From: an uncultured Dorea sp.
Lineage (GTDB): Bacteria; Bacillota; Clostridia; Lachnospirales; Lachnospiraceae
DNA: 42,102 bases
Reading direction: 5' to 3'
Assembly: GCA_949916155.1 (NCBI GenBank)
Contig: CATLEM010000007.1
Coordinates: 1-42,102 of the forward strand
Both the position numbers and the translations under genes were made by a program. Position 1 is the first letter of the stretch. Each line of letters opens with the position of its first letter. Below are positions 26,584 to 36,153 of this stretch, piece by piece. The notes below the pieces were generated by a model. The model made no database searches and was not told the DNA's origin. It was given only the letters and a program-made list of their open reading frames with translations.

Positions 26584-29241
26584 TCAGATTTGCCTTTTCC
26601 TTAATCCTCTCAGTCTTTCCTGCACCTGGGCCATCATCTGTCGGTAAGTCTCAAGCTTTTCTTTCTCTTCCTCAACTTTCGCTGCCGGAGCCTTGCTTAT
26701 AAATCTTTCATTGCTGAGCATCCCCTTTGCACGGGCGATCTCCTTTGTAAGACGTGTTTCTTCTTTCGTAAGCCGCTGCATTTCCTGCTCAAAATCAATC
26801 AGCTCTTCGAGCGGTACATATACAGACGCATCCGGCACTACGACAGACACCGCATCATCTGCGATCCCCTCTTTATCCTGCTGGATGACCAGCTCATTGA
26901 CCGCCGCCATAGTCTGCGCCGCATCGCTTAAGTATGCAAGGCCTTCACACAGCTCCTTATCATCACATACGATATATACCTTTGCCTTTCTGGAATTAGG
27001 AACATTCATCTCGGCACGTACATTACGCACTCCCCGGATGATCTCTTTATAATGATCCACGATCCGCTCCGCAGCAGGGAAATCCCAGCTTTCTTCGTAT
27101 ACCGGCCACTGTGACATCATCAGAGCCTCCTCCTGAGGGATCAGCTTGCTGTAGATCTCCTCGGTAACAAACGGCATATACGGATGCAAGAGCTTGAGCG
27201 CCTTTTTCAGCACCTCTCTCAATGTCCAGAGGGCGTCATTTGCACTCTGTGCATCCTCGTCTGCATGATAGATGCGGTATTTGGCAAGTTCGATATACCA
27301 GTCGCAGAATTCGTCCCAAATGAAATCATATAATTTGGACAAAGCGATTCCCAGCTCGAATTTGTCCATATTTTCTGTCACATCTTTAACCAGATTGTTG
27401 CATCTCGACATGATCCACCGGTCTCCCGGGCGGAAATCTTTGCCCGTTGGCTCCGTTAACTCCTTATCTCCCAGATTCATCATGATAAATCTGGATGCGT
27501 TCCACACCTTATTGGCAAAGTTGCGGCTCGCCTCAACCCGCTCATGATAGAAACGCATATCGTTGCCCGGCGCATTTCCCGTCACCAGGGTCATACGCAG
27601 TGCGTCCGCACCGTACTGGTCGATGATCTCCAAAGGATCGATGCCATTTCCCAGAGACTTGCTCATCTTGCGTCCCAGGGAATCTCTCACCAGGCCGTGA
27701 ATGAACACTGTATGGAACGGTGATTTATCAGTATGTGCATATCCGGAGAATACCATACGGATAACCCAGAAGAAAATAATGTCATATCCGGTCACCAGCA
27801 CGTCCGTCGGATAGAAATAATCAAGATCTTCTGTCTTTTCCGGCCATCCAAGCACGGAAAACGGCCACAGCGCAGAGGAAAACCATGTATCCAGCGTATC
27901 CTCGTCCTGGGTCATATGGGCGTGGCCGCACTTCGGGCACACCTCCGGTTTTGTCCTTGATACGACCATCTCGCCGCACTCGTCGCAGTAGTACGCCGGA
28001 ATCCTGTGTCCCCACCAGATCTGCCTGGAGATGCACCAGTCACGGATATTCTCAAGCCAGTGCAGGTAGATCTTGTCAAATCTCTCCGGCACAAACTTGA
28101 GCTCCCCCGTCTTCACTGCCTGAATCGCCGGTTTTGCCAGCTCTTCCATGCGGACAAACCACTGCTGCTTAATCAACGGCTCCACTGTCGTATGGCACCG
28201 GTCATGGGTTCCCACATTGTGGCTGTGAGGAACGACCTTGACTAAAAGTCCCTGCTCCTCAAGTTCCTTTACCATCAGCTCTCTCGCCGCGTAACGGTCC
28301 ATGCCCGCGTACTTCCCGCCGTTTTCATTGATGGTGGCATCGTCGTTCATCACGTTGATCTCCGGCAGGTTGTGGCGCTTCCCAACCTCAAAATCATTCG
28401 GATCATGAGCCGGCGTGATCTTAACCGCACCTGTTCCGAACTCTTTATCAACATAATAATCTGCAACGATAGGAAGCTCTCTTCCTACCAGCGGCAGGAT
28501 CGCCTTCTTTCCTACGATACCTTTATATCTCTCATCGTCCGGGTGTACCGCGATAGCCGTATCGCCAAGCATTGTCTCAGGACGCGTCGTGGCGATCTCA
28601 AGATAATCATCACTTCCTGCAATCGGATACTTGATGTGCCAGAAATGCCCGTCCTGCTCCTCATGCTCAACTTCCGCGTCAGAAAGAGATGTCTTGCACA
28701 CCGGACACCAGTTGATGATCCTGGAACCCTTATAGATATATCCTTCCTCATATAGCTTAATAAATACCTCTTCTACTGCCTTTGAGCATCCCTCGTCCAT
28801 GGTAAAACGCTCTCTGTCCCAATCGCAGGAAACACCAATCTTTTTAAGCTGTCCTTCGATCGTCCCGGCATATTCTTCTTTCCACTGCCAGGTCCGCTCA
28901 AGGAACTTCTCGCGCCCCAGCTCCTTTTTGTCGATCCCCTCGTCCTTAAGCTGATTCGTCACCTTGACCTCCGTGGAGATCGCCGCGTGGTCTGTACCCG
29001 GCACCCAGAGCGCATTGTATCCCTGCATCCTCTTGTAGCGGATCAGGATATCCTGCAGCGTATTGTCAAGGGCGTGGCCCATGTGCAGCTTCCCGGTGAT
29101 ATTCGGAGGCGGCATCACTGTCGTGAACGGCTTTTTATCCCTGTCCACCTCCGCGTGGAAATACTTGTTCTCACACCATTTCTCATAAAGCTTTGCCTCA
29201 ATCTCCTTTGGATTGTAGGTTTTGTTCAGATTCTCACCCAT
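26584..29241 (-). CDS. valS: Valine--tRNA ligase
   Basis: '[45 protein letters not shown]', '[34 protein letters not shown]', C-term coiled coil. Confidence 0.99.
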   Translation of the reverse strand: MGENLNKTYNPKEIEAKLYEKWCENKYFHAEVDRDKKPFTTVMPPPNITGKLHMGHALDNTLQDILIRYKRMQGYNALWVPGTDHAAISTEVKVTNQLKDEGIDKKELGREKFLERTWQWKEEYAGTIEGQLKKIGVSCDWDRERFTMDEGCSKAVEEVFIKLYEEGYIYKGSRIINWCPVCKTSLSDAEVEHEEQDGHFWHIKYPIAGSDDYLEIATTRPETMLGDTAIAVHPDDERYKGIVGKKAILPLVGRELPIVADYYVDKEFGTGAVKITPAHDPNDFEVGKRHNLPEINVMNDDATINENGGKYAGMDRYAARELMVKELEEQGLLVKVVPHSHNVGTHDRCHTTVEPLIKQQWFVRMEELAKPAIQAVKTGELKFVPERFDKIYLHWLENIRDWCISRQIWWGHRIPAYYCDECGEMVVSRTKPEVCPKCGHAHMTQDEDTLDTWFSSALWPFSVLGWPEKTEDLDYFYPTDVLVTGYDIIFFWVIRMVFSGYAHTDKSPFHTVFIHGLVRDSLGRKMSKSLGNGIDPLEIIDQYGADALRMTLVTGNAPGNDMRFYHERVEASRNFANKVWNASRFIMMNLGDKELTEPTGKDFRPGDRWIMSRCNNLVKDVTENMDKFELGIALSKLYDFIWDEFCDWYIELAKYRIYHADEDAQSANDALWTLREVLKKALKLLHPYMPFVTEEIYSKLIPQEEALMMSQWPVYEESWDFPAAERIVDHYKEIIRGVRNVRAEMNVPNSRKAKVYIVCDDKELCEGLAYLSDAAQTMAAVNELVIQQDKEGIADDAVSVVVPDASVYVPLEELIDFEQEMQRLTKEETRLTKEIARAKGMLSNERFISKAPAAKVEEEKEKLETYRQMMAQVQERLRGLRKRQI

Positions 29242-29284
29242 CGTCTCTCTCCTTGCTTCACATAATTTTCACATTTGAGGACGT

Positions 29285-29617
29285 AAAAAACCGCCCTCTA
29301 CACTGTAAAGGGCGATTGATCATCGCGGTACCACCTTTATTTATATAGAAGAAAATATTCTCTATATCTCATCTTATTCGATAACGGGAACGACTCCGGG
29401 ACTGCCTAGTTTCTGCGGGGTTCTGCGGCTTCTTACAAGCGTCTGCATCTTCTTTTTGGTAGACGCCGCATGCACAGCGGTTCAGCAGTCCGGCTCAAAA
29501 GCTACCTTCCGCACGCTGCATCCTGAAACGGCTCTCAGCCTCATGACCGTTCTCTCTGTCAGGGCAGGGGTGCGTACTCCTCTTTTTCACTGCCTTTTTT
29601 GCATTTATTTTTGACTA
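29285..29617 (-). promoter_or_regulatory. T-box riboswitch leader of valS
   Basis: Minus strand 'AAAGGTGGTACCGCGATGATC' T-box sequence followed by CGCCCTTTACAGTGTAGAGGGCGGTTTTTT terminator; Stem I with AGTA and probable GTA (Val) specifier at 29505-29503. Confidence 0.93.
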
Positions 29618-29623
29618 AAGATT

Positions 29624-29652
29624 ATCATAGCGACAGAGCGGCGATTTGTCAA
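29624..29652 (-). promoter_or_regulatory. Sigma-A promoter of the valS leader: TTGACA - 17 bp - TATGAT
   Basis: Minus strand TTGACA (29652-29647), TATGAT (29629-29624), 17-bp spacer. Confidence 0.8.
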
Positions 29653-29701
29653 GGAATTTGACGGTATTTCAGAAAGTCTTAAGAGTTAGGGTGCGCACTT
29701 T

Positions 29702-30097
29702 CTAATCCCCGAATTCCTTCCGCAGCTTATTCACCGTATCGTACATAACAGACAGACATTTTTCAAAATCGTCTTTCGTCACGTTGTAGAAATCGTCTCC
29801 CGGGTATCTTGCATCATAGTAAAAATCCGTCAGATATGCCAGCCCGATAACATCCAGCTCTAATCCAGCTTTCATCTCATTTAACTTTGAGGCAATTTTT
29901 TTCATGTTATGTCTCCGCAATAAATCAGCCACATCTTCATCAACAAAAACCTTATCCAGATACCCCTTCAAATATTTTTCTGCAACCTGCTGGCATTGCA
30001 CCGCAAGCTGATTGTAAAATGTGCTGCCCATGGCAAGCACTGATTCCAAATATTGCAGATCATTTTCTGCAATATCCAAATAGGAATTCTTTATCAT
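29702..30097 (-). CDS. HEPN domain protein
   Basis: 'YNQLAVQCQQVAEKYLKGYLDKV', 'LLRRHNMKKIASKL', 'YLTDFYYDARYPGDDFYNVTKDDFEKCL' typical of PF05168-like HEPN; ATGA overlap with the MNT gene. Confidence 0.88.
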   Translation of the reverse strand: MIKNSYLDIAENDLQYLESVLAMGSTFYNQLAVQCQQVAEKYLKGYLDKVFVDEDVADLLRRHNMKKIASKLNEMKAGLELDVIGLAYLTDFYYDARYPGDDFYNVTKDDFEKCLSVMYDTVNKLRKEFGD

Positions 30098-30462
30098 CTG
30101 ATCACCTCCAAAATCATCTTTTTTTCACGGTTAACGGTATTCTCAAATACATTCTTTACCTCTTCCGATGTTTCATTCTTATAGACAACATCTGTCCTGA
30201 CTCCATTTATCGGCTCATCTAATGACCAACGGATATTGGCAGCAAGAACTCTGTCACTGATCTTTCGATCCGTAACTACTAAAAGGTCCACATCACTGCT
30301 GCTTCTTATGTCCCCCCGTGCACAGCTTCCGAAAAGATAAACTTTTTTCAATCCTGCAATGTCCGCCTCCAGCAGGCATCGGATATCATGTTCTATTTTC
30401 TCGATGAACCTGCCGGGCAGATATTCATAATTTTCTTTATATATTTTAATATTCTGTTTCAA
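30094..30462 (-). CDS. MNT-type nucleotidyltransferase domain protein
   Basis: 'KKVYLFGSCARGDIRSSSDVDLLVVTD' GSxARGD...DxD motif; TTG 30462 has GGGAGGT SD, preferred over ATG 30480. Confidence 0.88.
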   Translation of the reverse strand: MKQNIKIYKENYEYLPGRFIEKIEHDIRCLLEADIAGLKKVYLFGSCARGDIRSSSDVDLLVVTDRKISDRVLAANIRWSLDEPINGVRTDVVYKNETSEEVKNVFENTVNREKKMILEVIR

Positions 30463-30487
30463 GATATTACCTCCCGACATTTACTCA

Positions 30488-31393
30488 CTAAGATATTTTT
30501 GACGTTTTCCCTGACCGAAACCGAAGCACCAGCGTCTTTTTAGGGCAGCTTGCCGCGCATTTCCCGCAGCGGATACACTCGGCGGAATCCGGCGTCTTTA
30601 CAGGGTCAACGTCCATCGGGCACACGGCACGGCATTTCCCGCAGGAGATACATTTTTCTTTATCCACTTCCATATGGTAGATACTGATCTTATTCAGGAT
30701 GCCGTAAATCGCCCCCAGCGGACACATCACCTTGCAGAAGAACCGGCAGATGACGACGCATCCGATCAGCGTCGCCGCCAGAATGACTGCCTTTACGGAA
30801 AACAACGCGCCGATGACCTTTCTAAGCTCCGGGTGGGTGGCAAGTAACGGCAGGCCGCCCTCCAATGTCCCTACCGGGCAGATATATTCGCAATACGCCG
30901 GCGCTCCCATCCCCAGCTCATTTGTAATTGTCACCGGGAACAGCAGGACAAAAAAGACCAGAAGAACATATTTCACATAGGTAAATCCCTTCCAGAGCTT
31001 TTTCTTCGGCGATGGGATTTTATATAGCAATTCCTGTATCAGGCCGAACGGACAGATATAGCTGCATACCGCCCTTCCGAATACGACGCCCACCGCCAGC
31101 ACAAACCCGGTCACATAAAAGCTCAGATTAAAATTCATCGCGCCGCTTACCGCCTGCATAGCCCCGATGGGGCAGGAAAGCCTTGCCGCCGGACAGGAGT
31201 AGCAGTTCATCCCCGGGTTGCAGAATTGCTTCCACCTGCCCTTATAAAGCTGTCCGCCGGTAAAATTGCGAAGATATGTATTGGAATAGCCAAACGCGGC
31301 AATCTGAATAAGTTTTCTCTTTATTTCCTGACTGATCCTCATAAGTTTACCCCAATCCGATACATTCCAGACAGACATTGACCGCTTTTCCAA
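30488..31393 (-). CDS. 4Fe-4S binding membrane protein (NapH/YccM-like)
   Basis: TM helices with 'CSYICPFGLIQ', 'CRFFCKVMCPLGAIYG' and 'CISCGKCRAVCPMDVDP', 'CIRCGKCAASCPKKTL'. Confidence 0.93.
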   Translation of the reverse strand: MEKRSMSVWNVSDWGKLMRISQEIKRKLIQIAAFGYSNTYLRNFTGGQLYKGRWKQFCNPGMNCYSCPAARLSCPIGAMQAVSGAMNFNLSFYVTGFVLAVGVVFGRAVCSYICPFGLIQELLYKIPSPKKKLWKGFTYVKYVLLVFFVLLFPVTITNELGMGAPAYCEYICPVGTLEGGLPLLATHPELRKVIGALFSVKAVILAATLIGCVVICRFFCKVMCPLGAIYGILNKISIYHMEVDKEKCISCGKCRAVCPMDVDPVKTPDSAECIRCGKCAASCPKKTLVLRFRSGKTSKIS

Positions 31394-31532
31394 ACACGGC
31401 AGCCACCTCTCCCCGGTAAATCCCCCACGCCATCATGCAGGCCGCGGCAAGTGAGACAACTACCTGCGCCGATTGTTTTCTCTTCATATTCAGAAGAATG
31501 TTATTTTGTCCATTCGTACCCATTTTTCCCAT
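31347..31532 (-). CDS. CD1871A-type CXXC motif-containing small membrane protein
   Basis: 61 aa, one TM, C-term 'VNVCLECIGLG'; position between tlpA-like and 4Fe-4S genes. Confidence 0.75.
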   Translation of the reverse strand: MGKMGTNGQNNILLNMKRKQSAQVVVSLAAACMMAWGIYRGEVAAVFGKAVNVCLECIGLG

Positions 31533-31546
31533 CTCCTTGCAGCTCT

Positions 31547-32116
31547 TTACTCCAACGCATCAAGATATCCCTCCACAAAGCTCTTATATCCTGCTACGTC
31601 CGCGCCGACAATGGGGCTGCCCACAAATTTTCCCTCACTGTCCACGAAAAACGTAGTAGGAACTCCGACGATCTCCCGGATAATGGGAATGAATTCTTCT
31701 CCCGCCAATAGATTTACGAATTTCACGCCTGTCTTTTCCACAATCTGCTGCGCCAAAGCGTACTGGTCGGAATCCTCCGACGGCACATCCGCCGCGATGC
31801 CGATGATCTGAACGTTTTCCGGCATGGACTCTGACCACTCATTAAGCTCAGGCATCTCATTGATACACGGGCTGCAGTAGGTCGCCCAAAAATTCACCAC
31901 CGTAATGTCCGCCTGTGAGAATATGTCATTGGTAACTGTATTGCCCTCAAGATCTTTCACCGAGAACTCAGGCATAGATTCCGAGACATCGGATTCCTTT
32001 GGCTCAGTCTCTGTCACTGTCTTTTTCTCTTCTGCAGCCTCATCTTTTTTCTGGCTGCACGCACACATACAAAAGCATAACAAAAAGCTTAAAAATAATA
32101 CCGTCAATTTTTTCAT
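31547..32116 (-). CDS. TlpA/ResA-family thioredoxin-like lipoprotein
   Basis: Lipobox-like 'LLCFCMCACSQKKDEA'; 'VVNFWATYCSPCINEMPELNEW' active site. Confidence 0.95.
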   Translation of the reverse strand: MKKLTVLFLSFLLCFCMCACSQKKDEAAEEKKTVTETEPKESDVSESMPEFSVKDLEGNTVTNDIFSQADITVVNFWATYCSPCINEMPELNEWSESMPENVQIIGIAADVPSEDSDQYALAQQIVEKTGVKFVNLLAGEEFIPIIREIVGVPTTFFVDSEGKFVGSPIVGADVAGYKSFVEGYLDALE

Positions 32117-32239
32117 TGCAACTCTCCTTTTCGCTGATAAAGTTCTTTCAAATCATCTATGGCCATTTCGACGTCAAAAGTGTGACAACCGGCCCTGTAT
32201 ATCGCAAAGCTGGCGCTTTTCGAGTATAAGTTTTTCCAT
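32113..32239 (-). pseudogene. Probable frame-disrupted small gene upstream of the tlpA-like gene
   Basis: ATG 32239 with GAGGCAGG SD gives MEKLILEKRQLCDIQGRLSHF*; after the TTTT run another frame gives DVEMAIDDLKELYQRKGELQ* whose TGA overlaps the tlpA ATG. Confidence 0.4.
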
Positions 32240-32484
32240 TTTATTCACCTGCCTCTAATATTTCATCGAAGAACCTGCCATCGCGGCGGTATTTTCGGCA
32301 GATTTCTTCTGCCATTGCGATACCTTTAGAACGATTAGTATGTTCCCTGAATTGGATTTTTCTCAGTAAGAAGCGCCCACCCTGATTCTAACAGGATGGG
32401 CATTATGAGTTTCTTGAATGAATTCTAGCATATTCAGACTATATATTCAACTTCCAATTGTTTTATTGGTGTTTTAGTGTTTTA

Positions 32485-32787
32485 TTATTCTTTTTCCGTT
32501 TTATCCTCGGGATACTTTTCTAAAGTGTCTTGAATCATCTGTAAAAACTCTTCCTGCTCAGAATTCTCATAACCCCGATAAACAATATCCATGATATCTT
32601 CATGGTTAAAGCTAAACAAAATATTATTATTTATGTACCCTTCTGGATATAACACGCCTGCATAATCATATGTCGTATCATTCTGCCGATTCTTCTGTTT
32701 AATTCCAATAACCATAACTTTTTTTACTGCTGATTTCAAAAAGACTACACTTCCAACTGGTAATAAATCTTTAATCTCCGCCGCCAT
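32485..32787 (-). CDS. DUF4176 domain-containing protein (type VII secretion-associated)
   Basis: 'LLPVGSVVFLKSAVKKVMVIGIKQ...YDYAGVLYPEGY...FSFNHEDIMDIVYRGYENSEQEEFLQ'; start set to ATG 32787 (AGAGGTGC SD). Confidence 0.82.
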   Translation of the reverse strand: MAAEIKDLLPVGSVVFLKSAVKKVMVIGIKQKNRQNDTTYDYAGVLYPEGYINNNILFSFNHEDIMDIVYRGYENSEQEEFLQMIQDTLEKYPEDKTEKE

Positions 32788-32820
32788 ATTTAAGCACCTC
32801 TTTTCCATTGCTGATTCTTA

Positions 32821-33954
32821 TCATTTGTTCCATATTAACTTGTTAATGCTTTCACCGATTCCATAACCTATATCTACAAATACCTCTCCCATCGACCATA
32901 CCGCAACAACTGGAGTTGCAGCAATGCCTAACGCTGCCTGCGCTCCCGTTCCCCAGTTTGTTTTTGAAATCACATCTGTAGTAGCAGCTATATTCTTATT
33001 AAAAATATTCAGACTGCTTTCTGTATCAATCTCGATTGCTCCATGCGTATAAGAAGACAGCAGTTCATTTAATCCAGAGAAACCTGTTCCCATAAAGGCG
33101 TCTGCAATATTCTGTCCGCTGTAATCTCCTGTTTTAATCATATCCATAGTATCTCCTATAGCATATGATCCCATAGAAAACATAGATGTTATAGCCGCCG
33201 CCTTTCCTGTGCCCACTTCAGTACCGCCCAATTCTTTAATATCCTTCCACCATGATACACCGCTGCCTATGACTTTCCCGTCTGATTTCAAAAAATCCGC
33301 AATACTTTCACTTTCATTGTAAGTATCTAAAAATGCATTTGCAAAACCTAGTCCATCAGCTCCAATTCCTGCTATGTCCATTGCCGGTGTATATTTCTTC
33401 AGAAAATTCTTCCACTTTTCCGAACCAACTTGGGATAATCCGTCGTACCCTTCTTTTGCAAAATCCAATACATCTCCGGATGTACCCAATATTTTCGAAT
33501 ACAACTCTGCAATACTTTCGCTATTACCAACCTCGTATCCAGAGTTATATAAACTCATAATAGAAGCAATAATAGCAAGCACCGAATTATCATCTGCATT
33601 TTTTATGATTTTAGAAAATCTGGAAATTAAATCCGCCTTGGCATCTCCTTTATTCACTTCCTCATGCTTAACAGATATTCCTTTAATCTCATTCTCTGTG
33701 TTCTTATATAATTCAGAGATATTCTGTAATATTGAGGCCATATTCCTTACGGATTTTGCATGCTTCTCTGTCCTCTGACTGACTGATTGAAGATATTTCT
33801 GAATCGAACTATAGCTTTTGATCTCCATGCAAGATTTCAACTGGTTGTTGCAGGTTCTTATCTGGTCATCCAGTTTATCCAAACGAATACTTATTTTCTC
33901 CTGCACCTCTGCCTGCTGCTTTATTTTGGATGGATTTACTTCAAACACAGCCAT
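32821..33954 (-). CDS. Type VII secretion-like substrate (WXG100/LXG-like helical N-terminus, Gly/Ala-rich hydrophobic C-terminus)
   Basis: About 100-aa N-terminal helical region, no signal peptide; C-term 'GTGAQAALGIAATPVVAVWSMGEVFVDIGYGIGESINKLIW'; adjacent DUF4176 gene. Confidence 0.65.
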   Translation of the reverse strand: MAVFEVNPSKIKQQAEVQEKISIRLDKLDDQIRTCNNQLKSCMEIKSYSSIQKYLQSVSQRTEKHAKSVRNMASILQNISELYKNTENEIKGISVKHEEVNKGDAKADLISRFSKIIKNADDNSVLAIIASIMSLYNSGYEVGNSESIAELYSKILGTSGDVLDFAKEGYDGLSQVGSEKWKNFLKKYTPAMDIAGIGADGLGFANAFLDTYNESESIADFLKSDGKVIGSGVSWWKDIKELGGTEVGTGKAAAITSMFSMGSYAIGDTMDMIKTGDYSGQNIADAFMGTGFSGLNELLSSYTHGAIEIDTESSLNIFNKNIAATTDVISKTNWGTGAQAALGIAATPVVAVWSMGEVFVDIGYGIGESINKLIWNK

Positions 33955-33977
33955 GATAAAATCCCCTTTCTATAGTC

Positions 33978-36122
33978 TCATTTTATCTTTACCCGTTTTA
34001 TTTTACTCCACGAACCATAATATGTTTTTCCCTTTACCTTTTTATAAGCACGGATTTTTACATAATACGTTTTTCTTTTTTCCAAACCGCCTAAGAGCTT
34101 TTTCCCACTGCTTTTTTTGCCGTATTTTTTCTCAATCGTATCCTTTTTGAATTCCTTATCTGTTGATAAATACATATGATATCCCGAAACAGATGAATCT
34201 ACTTTCCATTTAAGCATTACCTTTCTTCCGCGCTTTGCGGATGCTGTTTTAATTACTGCTCGTCTAGGTACAACTTGGATAGTAATCTTTTTTTCGGCTG
34301 ATTTATAATTTTTAGAAGCAGCCGCTCTGATTGTAACCGTCGTTTTGCCATATGACTTTACCTTTATATTTCCTGATTTATCAATGGCTGCGACTTTAGG
34401 TGCGCTGCTGCGGTATGTCAGCCCACCGTCCCCGTTCGTTGTTGCTTTTACATTGAATTTTTTGCTTTTTATTGCCTTACTAAGAGAATTTGCAGTTATT
34501 ATCTGGGATGCCTGTTTAATTTGAAATCCTCTCTGCAACGTACCTGAATAATTTCCTTTCCCCTCAATAACCGCTGTTGCATCACCGACTTCCGTATTAT
34601 TTCTATAATCGATTATATAATCTTTTCCATTTACCAATTCTTTATCTTCATCTTTTATAACAACAGCCGGCTGTATCGGCTTTTTATTGTAATATGAATT
34701 GCTGTCGTCTAAAGATACCGTAAGCCTCTCAAGAGACTGTGGGATTATCATAAATTCTTTCTTTATTTCAATCTGATACCTTCCTTTTCCGCTTATTGTA
34801 ACAACCGCTGTACCGGCATCAACATTATTTTGATATGCTGTATGGTAGTCTTTATCTTCACGTAATTGATTTCCGCAAAATCTGATATCTATCCGAGGTT
34901 TCTGTTCTTTCCCGTTATATACACAATTTTTATTCTTCAGTTCTATATCGTAATTTGATTTATCTTCAAATGAGAAGAATGGGATGCCGCTATTTACCGC
35001 CAGCGCTTCTGCCGTTGAACCGCTATGTCCATATATTGCCTCTACTCCTGTACACCCATTTAAAGAATAATCTCCTATAACTGTATCTGTGTTCAAAAAT
35101 GACAGCTTTTTCAATGCTGTGCAGTTCCAGAATCCCAAAGTACCTATAGAGGATACATTTTCTGGTATTTCAATTTTCTCAAGCGAAGCACACTCCATAA
35201 AGCATCCCATACCCATAGTTTTTATATTTGACGGTATATCAATAGATGCTAGCTTACTGCAATAAGCAAATACAGAATCCCCTATTTTTTCCAAACTATC
35301 CGGCAACTCTATATCTGATAATTCTACACAATATCCAAATGCAGCACTGCCAACCTCTGTCACGTTTCCAGGAACTACCACCTTTTTTAAGGCTGAACAA
35401 GCCCCAAAAGTACCTTCTCCGATTGTTTCCAGGCTATCTGGCAACGAGATGGCTGACAATCTTGTACAAGAATCAAATACTGACGCTCCTATTGATTTTA
35501 ATCCCTTTGGCAAAGTCACTGACGATAAATATGTACAATTGTTAAACACATAATCTTCAAGGACTGTAATATGGGCATCGACTGAAGCAGACACCAGCCT
35601 CGTACAAGAACCAAACGCCGTTTTGCCAATCGAAGTGACATTGGACGGCACTGTAATCGTTCCCAATCCGCTGCACCCGTAAAACGCTTCCATCCCAAGC
35701 GTCTCCAATGAAGAAGGCAGTGTAATATACATTAGAGATGTGCAGTTTTTGAATGCATAATCACCAATCGTTTTAATCTTTCCCAGAAGCTTTATATCAG
35801 AAGCATTTTTACATTCAAAAAACACACCGCTCCCAAGTCCTGTTACTCCATTTAATACCTGTATCTCTGTAATATTTTCTCTGTATGGATACCATGGCGC
35901 ATAATTGTCCGCTGAGTAACTGCTGGTTTCACCCGAACCGCTTATCACTAATCTGCCATTGGAATCCAAAGACCATTCTACATTTGTTCCGCAGGTTCCC
36001 TCAGCTATTACAGATACTTTTGGCTCCGCGGCATATACAATATCCGAATCGCAAATATTGCTTACCGTAAGACTGATTAACACAATAAAGATTCCAAAAA
36101 AAATTTTCTCCCATTTCCTCAT
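33978..36122 (-). CDS. Secreted BspA-type leucine-rich repeat protein with MBG-like repeats and shared basic C-terminal module
   Basis: Signal peptide; LRR_5 repeats 'LPSSLETLGMEAFYGCSGLGTITVPSNVTSIGKTAFGSCTRL'; C-term 'YYVKIRAYKKVKGKTYYGSWSKIKRVKIK'. Confidence 0.92.
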   Translation of the reverse strand: MRKWEKIFFGIFIVLISLTVSNICDSDIVYAAEPKVSVIAEGTCGTNVEWSLDSNGRLVISGSGETSSYSADNYAPWYPYRENITEIQVLNGVTGLGSGVFFECKNASDIKLLGKIKTIGDYAFKNCTSLMYITLPSSLETLGMEAFYGCSGLGTITVPSNVTSIGKTAFGSCTRLVSASVDAHITVLEDYVFNNCTYLSSVTLPKGLKSIGASVFDSCTRLSAISLPDSLETIGEGTFGACSALKKVVVPGNVTEVGSAAFGYCVELSDIELPDSLEKIGDSVFAYCSKLASIDIPSNIKTMGMGCFMECASLEKIEIPENVSSIGTLGFWNCTALKKLSFLNTDTVIGDYSLNGCTGVEAIYGHSGSTAEALAVNSGIPFFSFEDKSNYDIELKNKNCVYNGKEQKPRIDIRFCGNQLREDKDYHTAYQNNVDAGTAVVTISGKGRYQIEIKKEFMIIPQSLERLTVSLDDSNSYYNKKPIQPAVVIKDEDKELVNGKDYIIDYRNNTEVGDATAVIEGKGNYSGTLQRGFQIKQASQIITANSLSKAIKSKKFNVKATTNGDGGLTYRSSAPKVAAIDKSGNIKVKSYGKTTVTIRAAASKNYKSAEKKITIQVVPRRAVIKTASAKRGRKVMLKWKVDSSVSGYHMYLSTDKEFKKDTIEKKYGKKSSGKKLLGGLEKRKTYYVKIRAYKKVKGKTYYGSWSKIKRVKIK

Positions 36123-36153
36123 CCTTTTACCCTCTGCCTTTCTCCCTTAAGTA

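Noticed and set aside
29401-29560. Structured GC-rich region considered as a tRNA or small RNA gene
   Set aside because: Explained by the valS T-box leader; no tRNA cloverleaf or T-loop GTTCGA found
31451-31811. Overlapping plus-strand ORFs near 31.5 kb
   Set aside because: Antisense to the tlpA-like and CXXC genes
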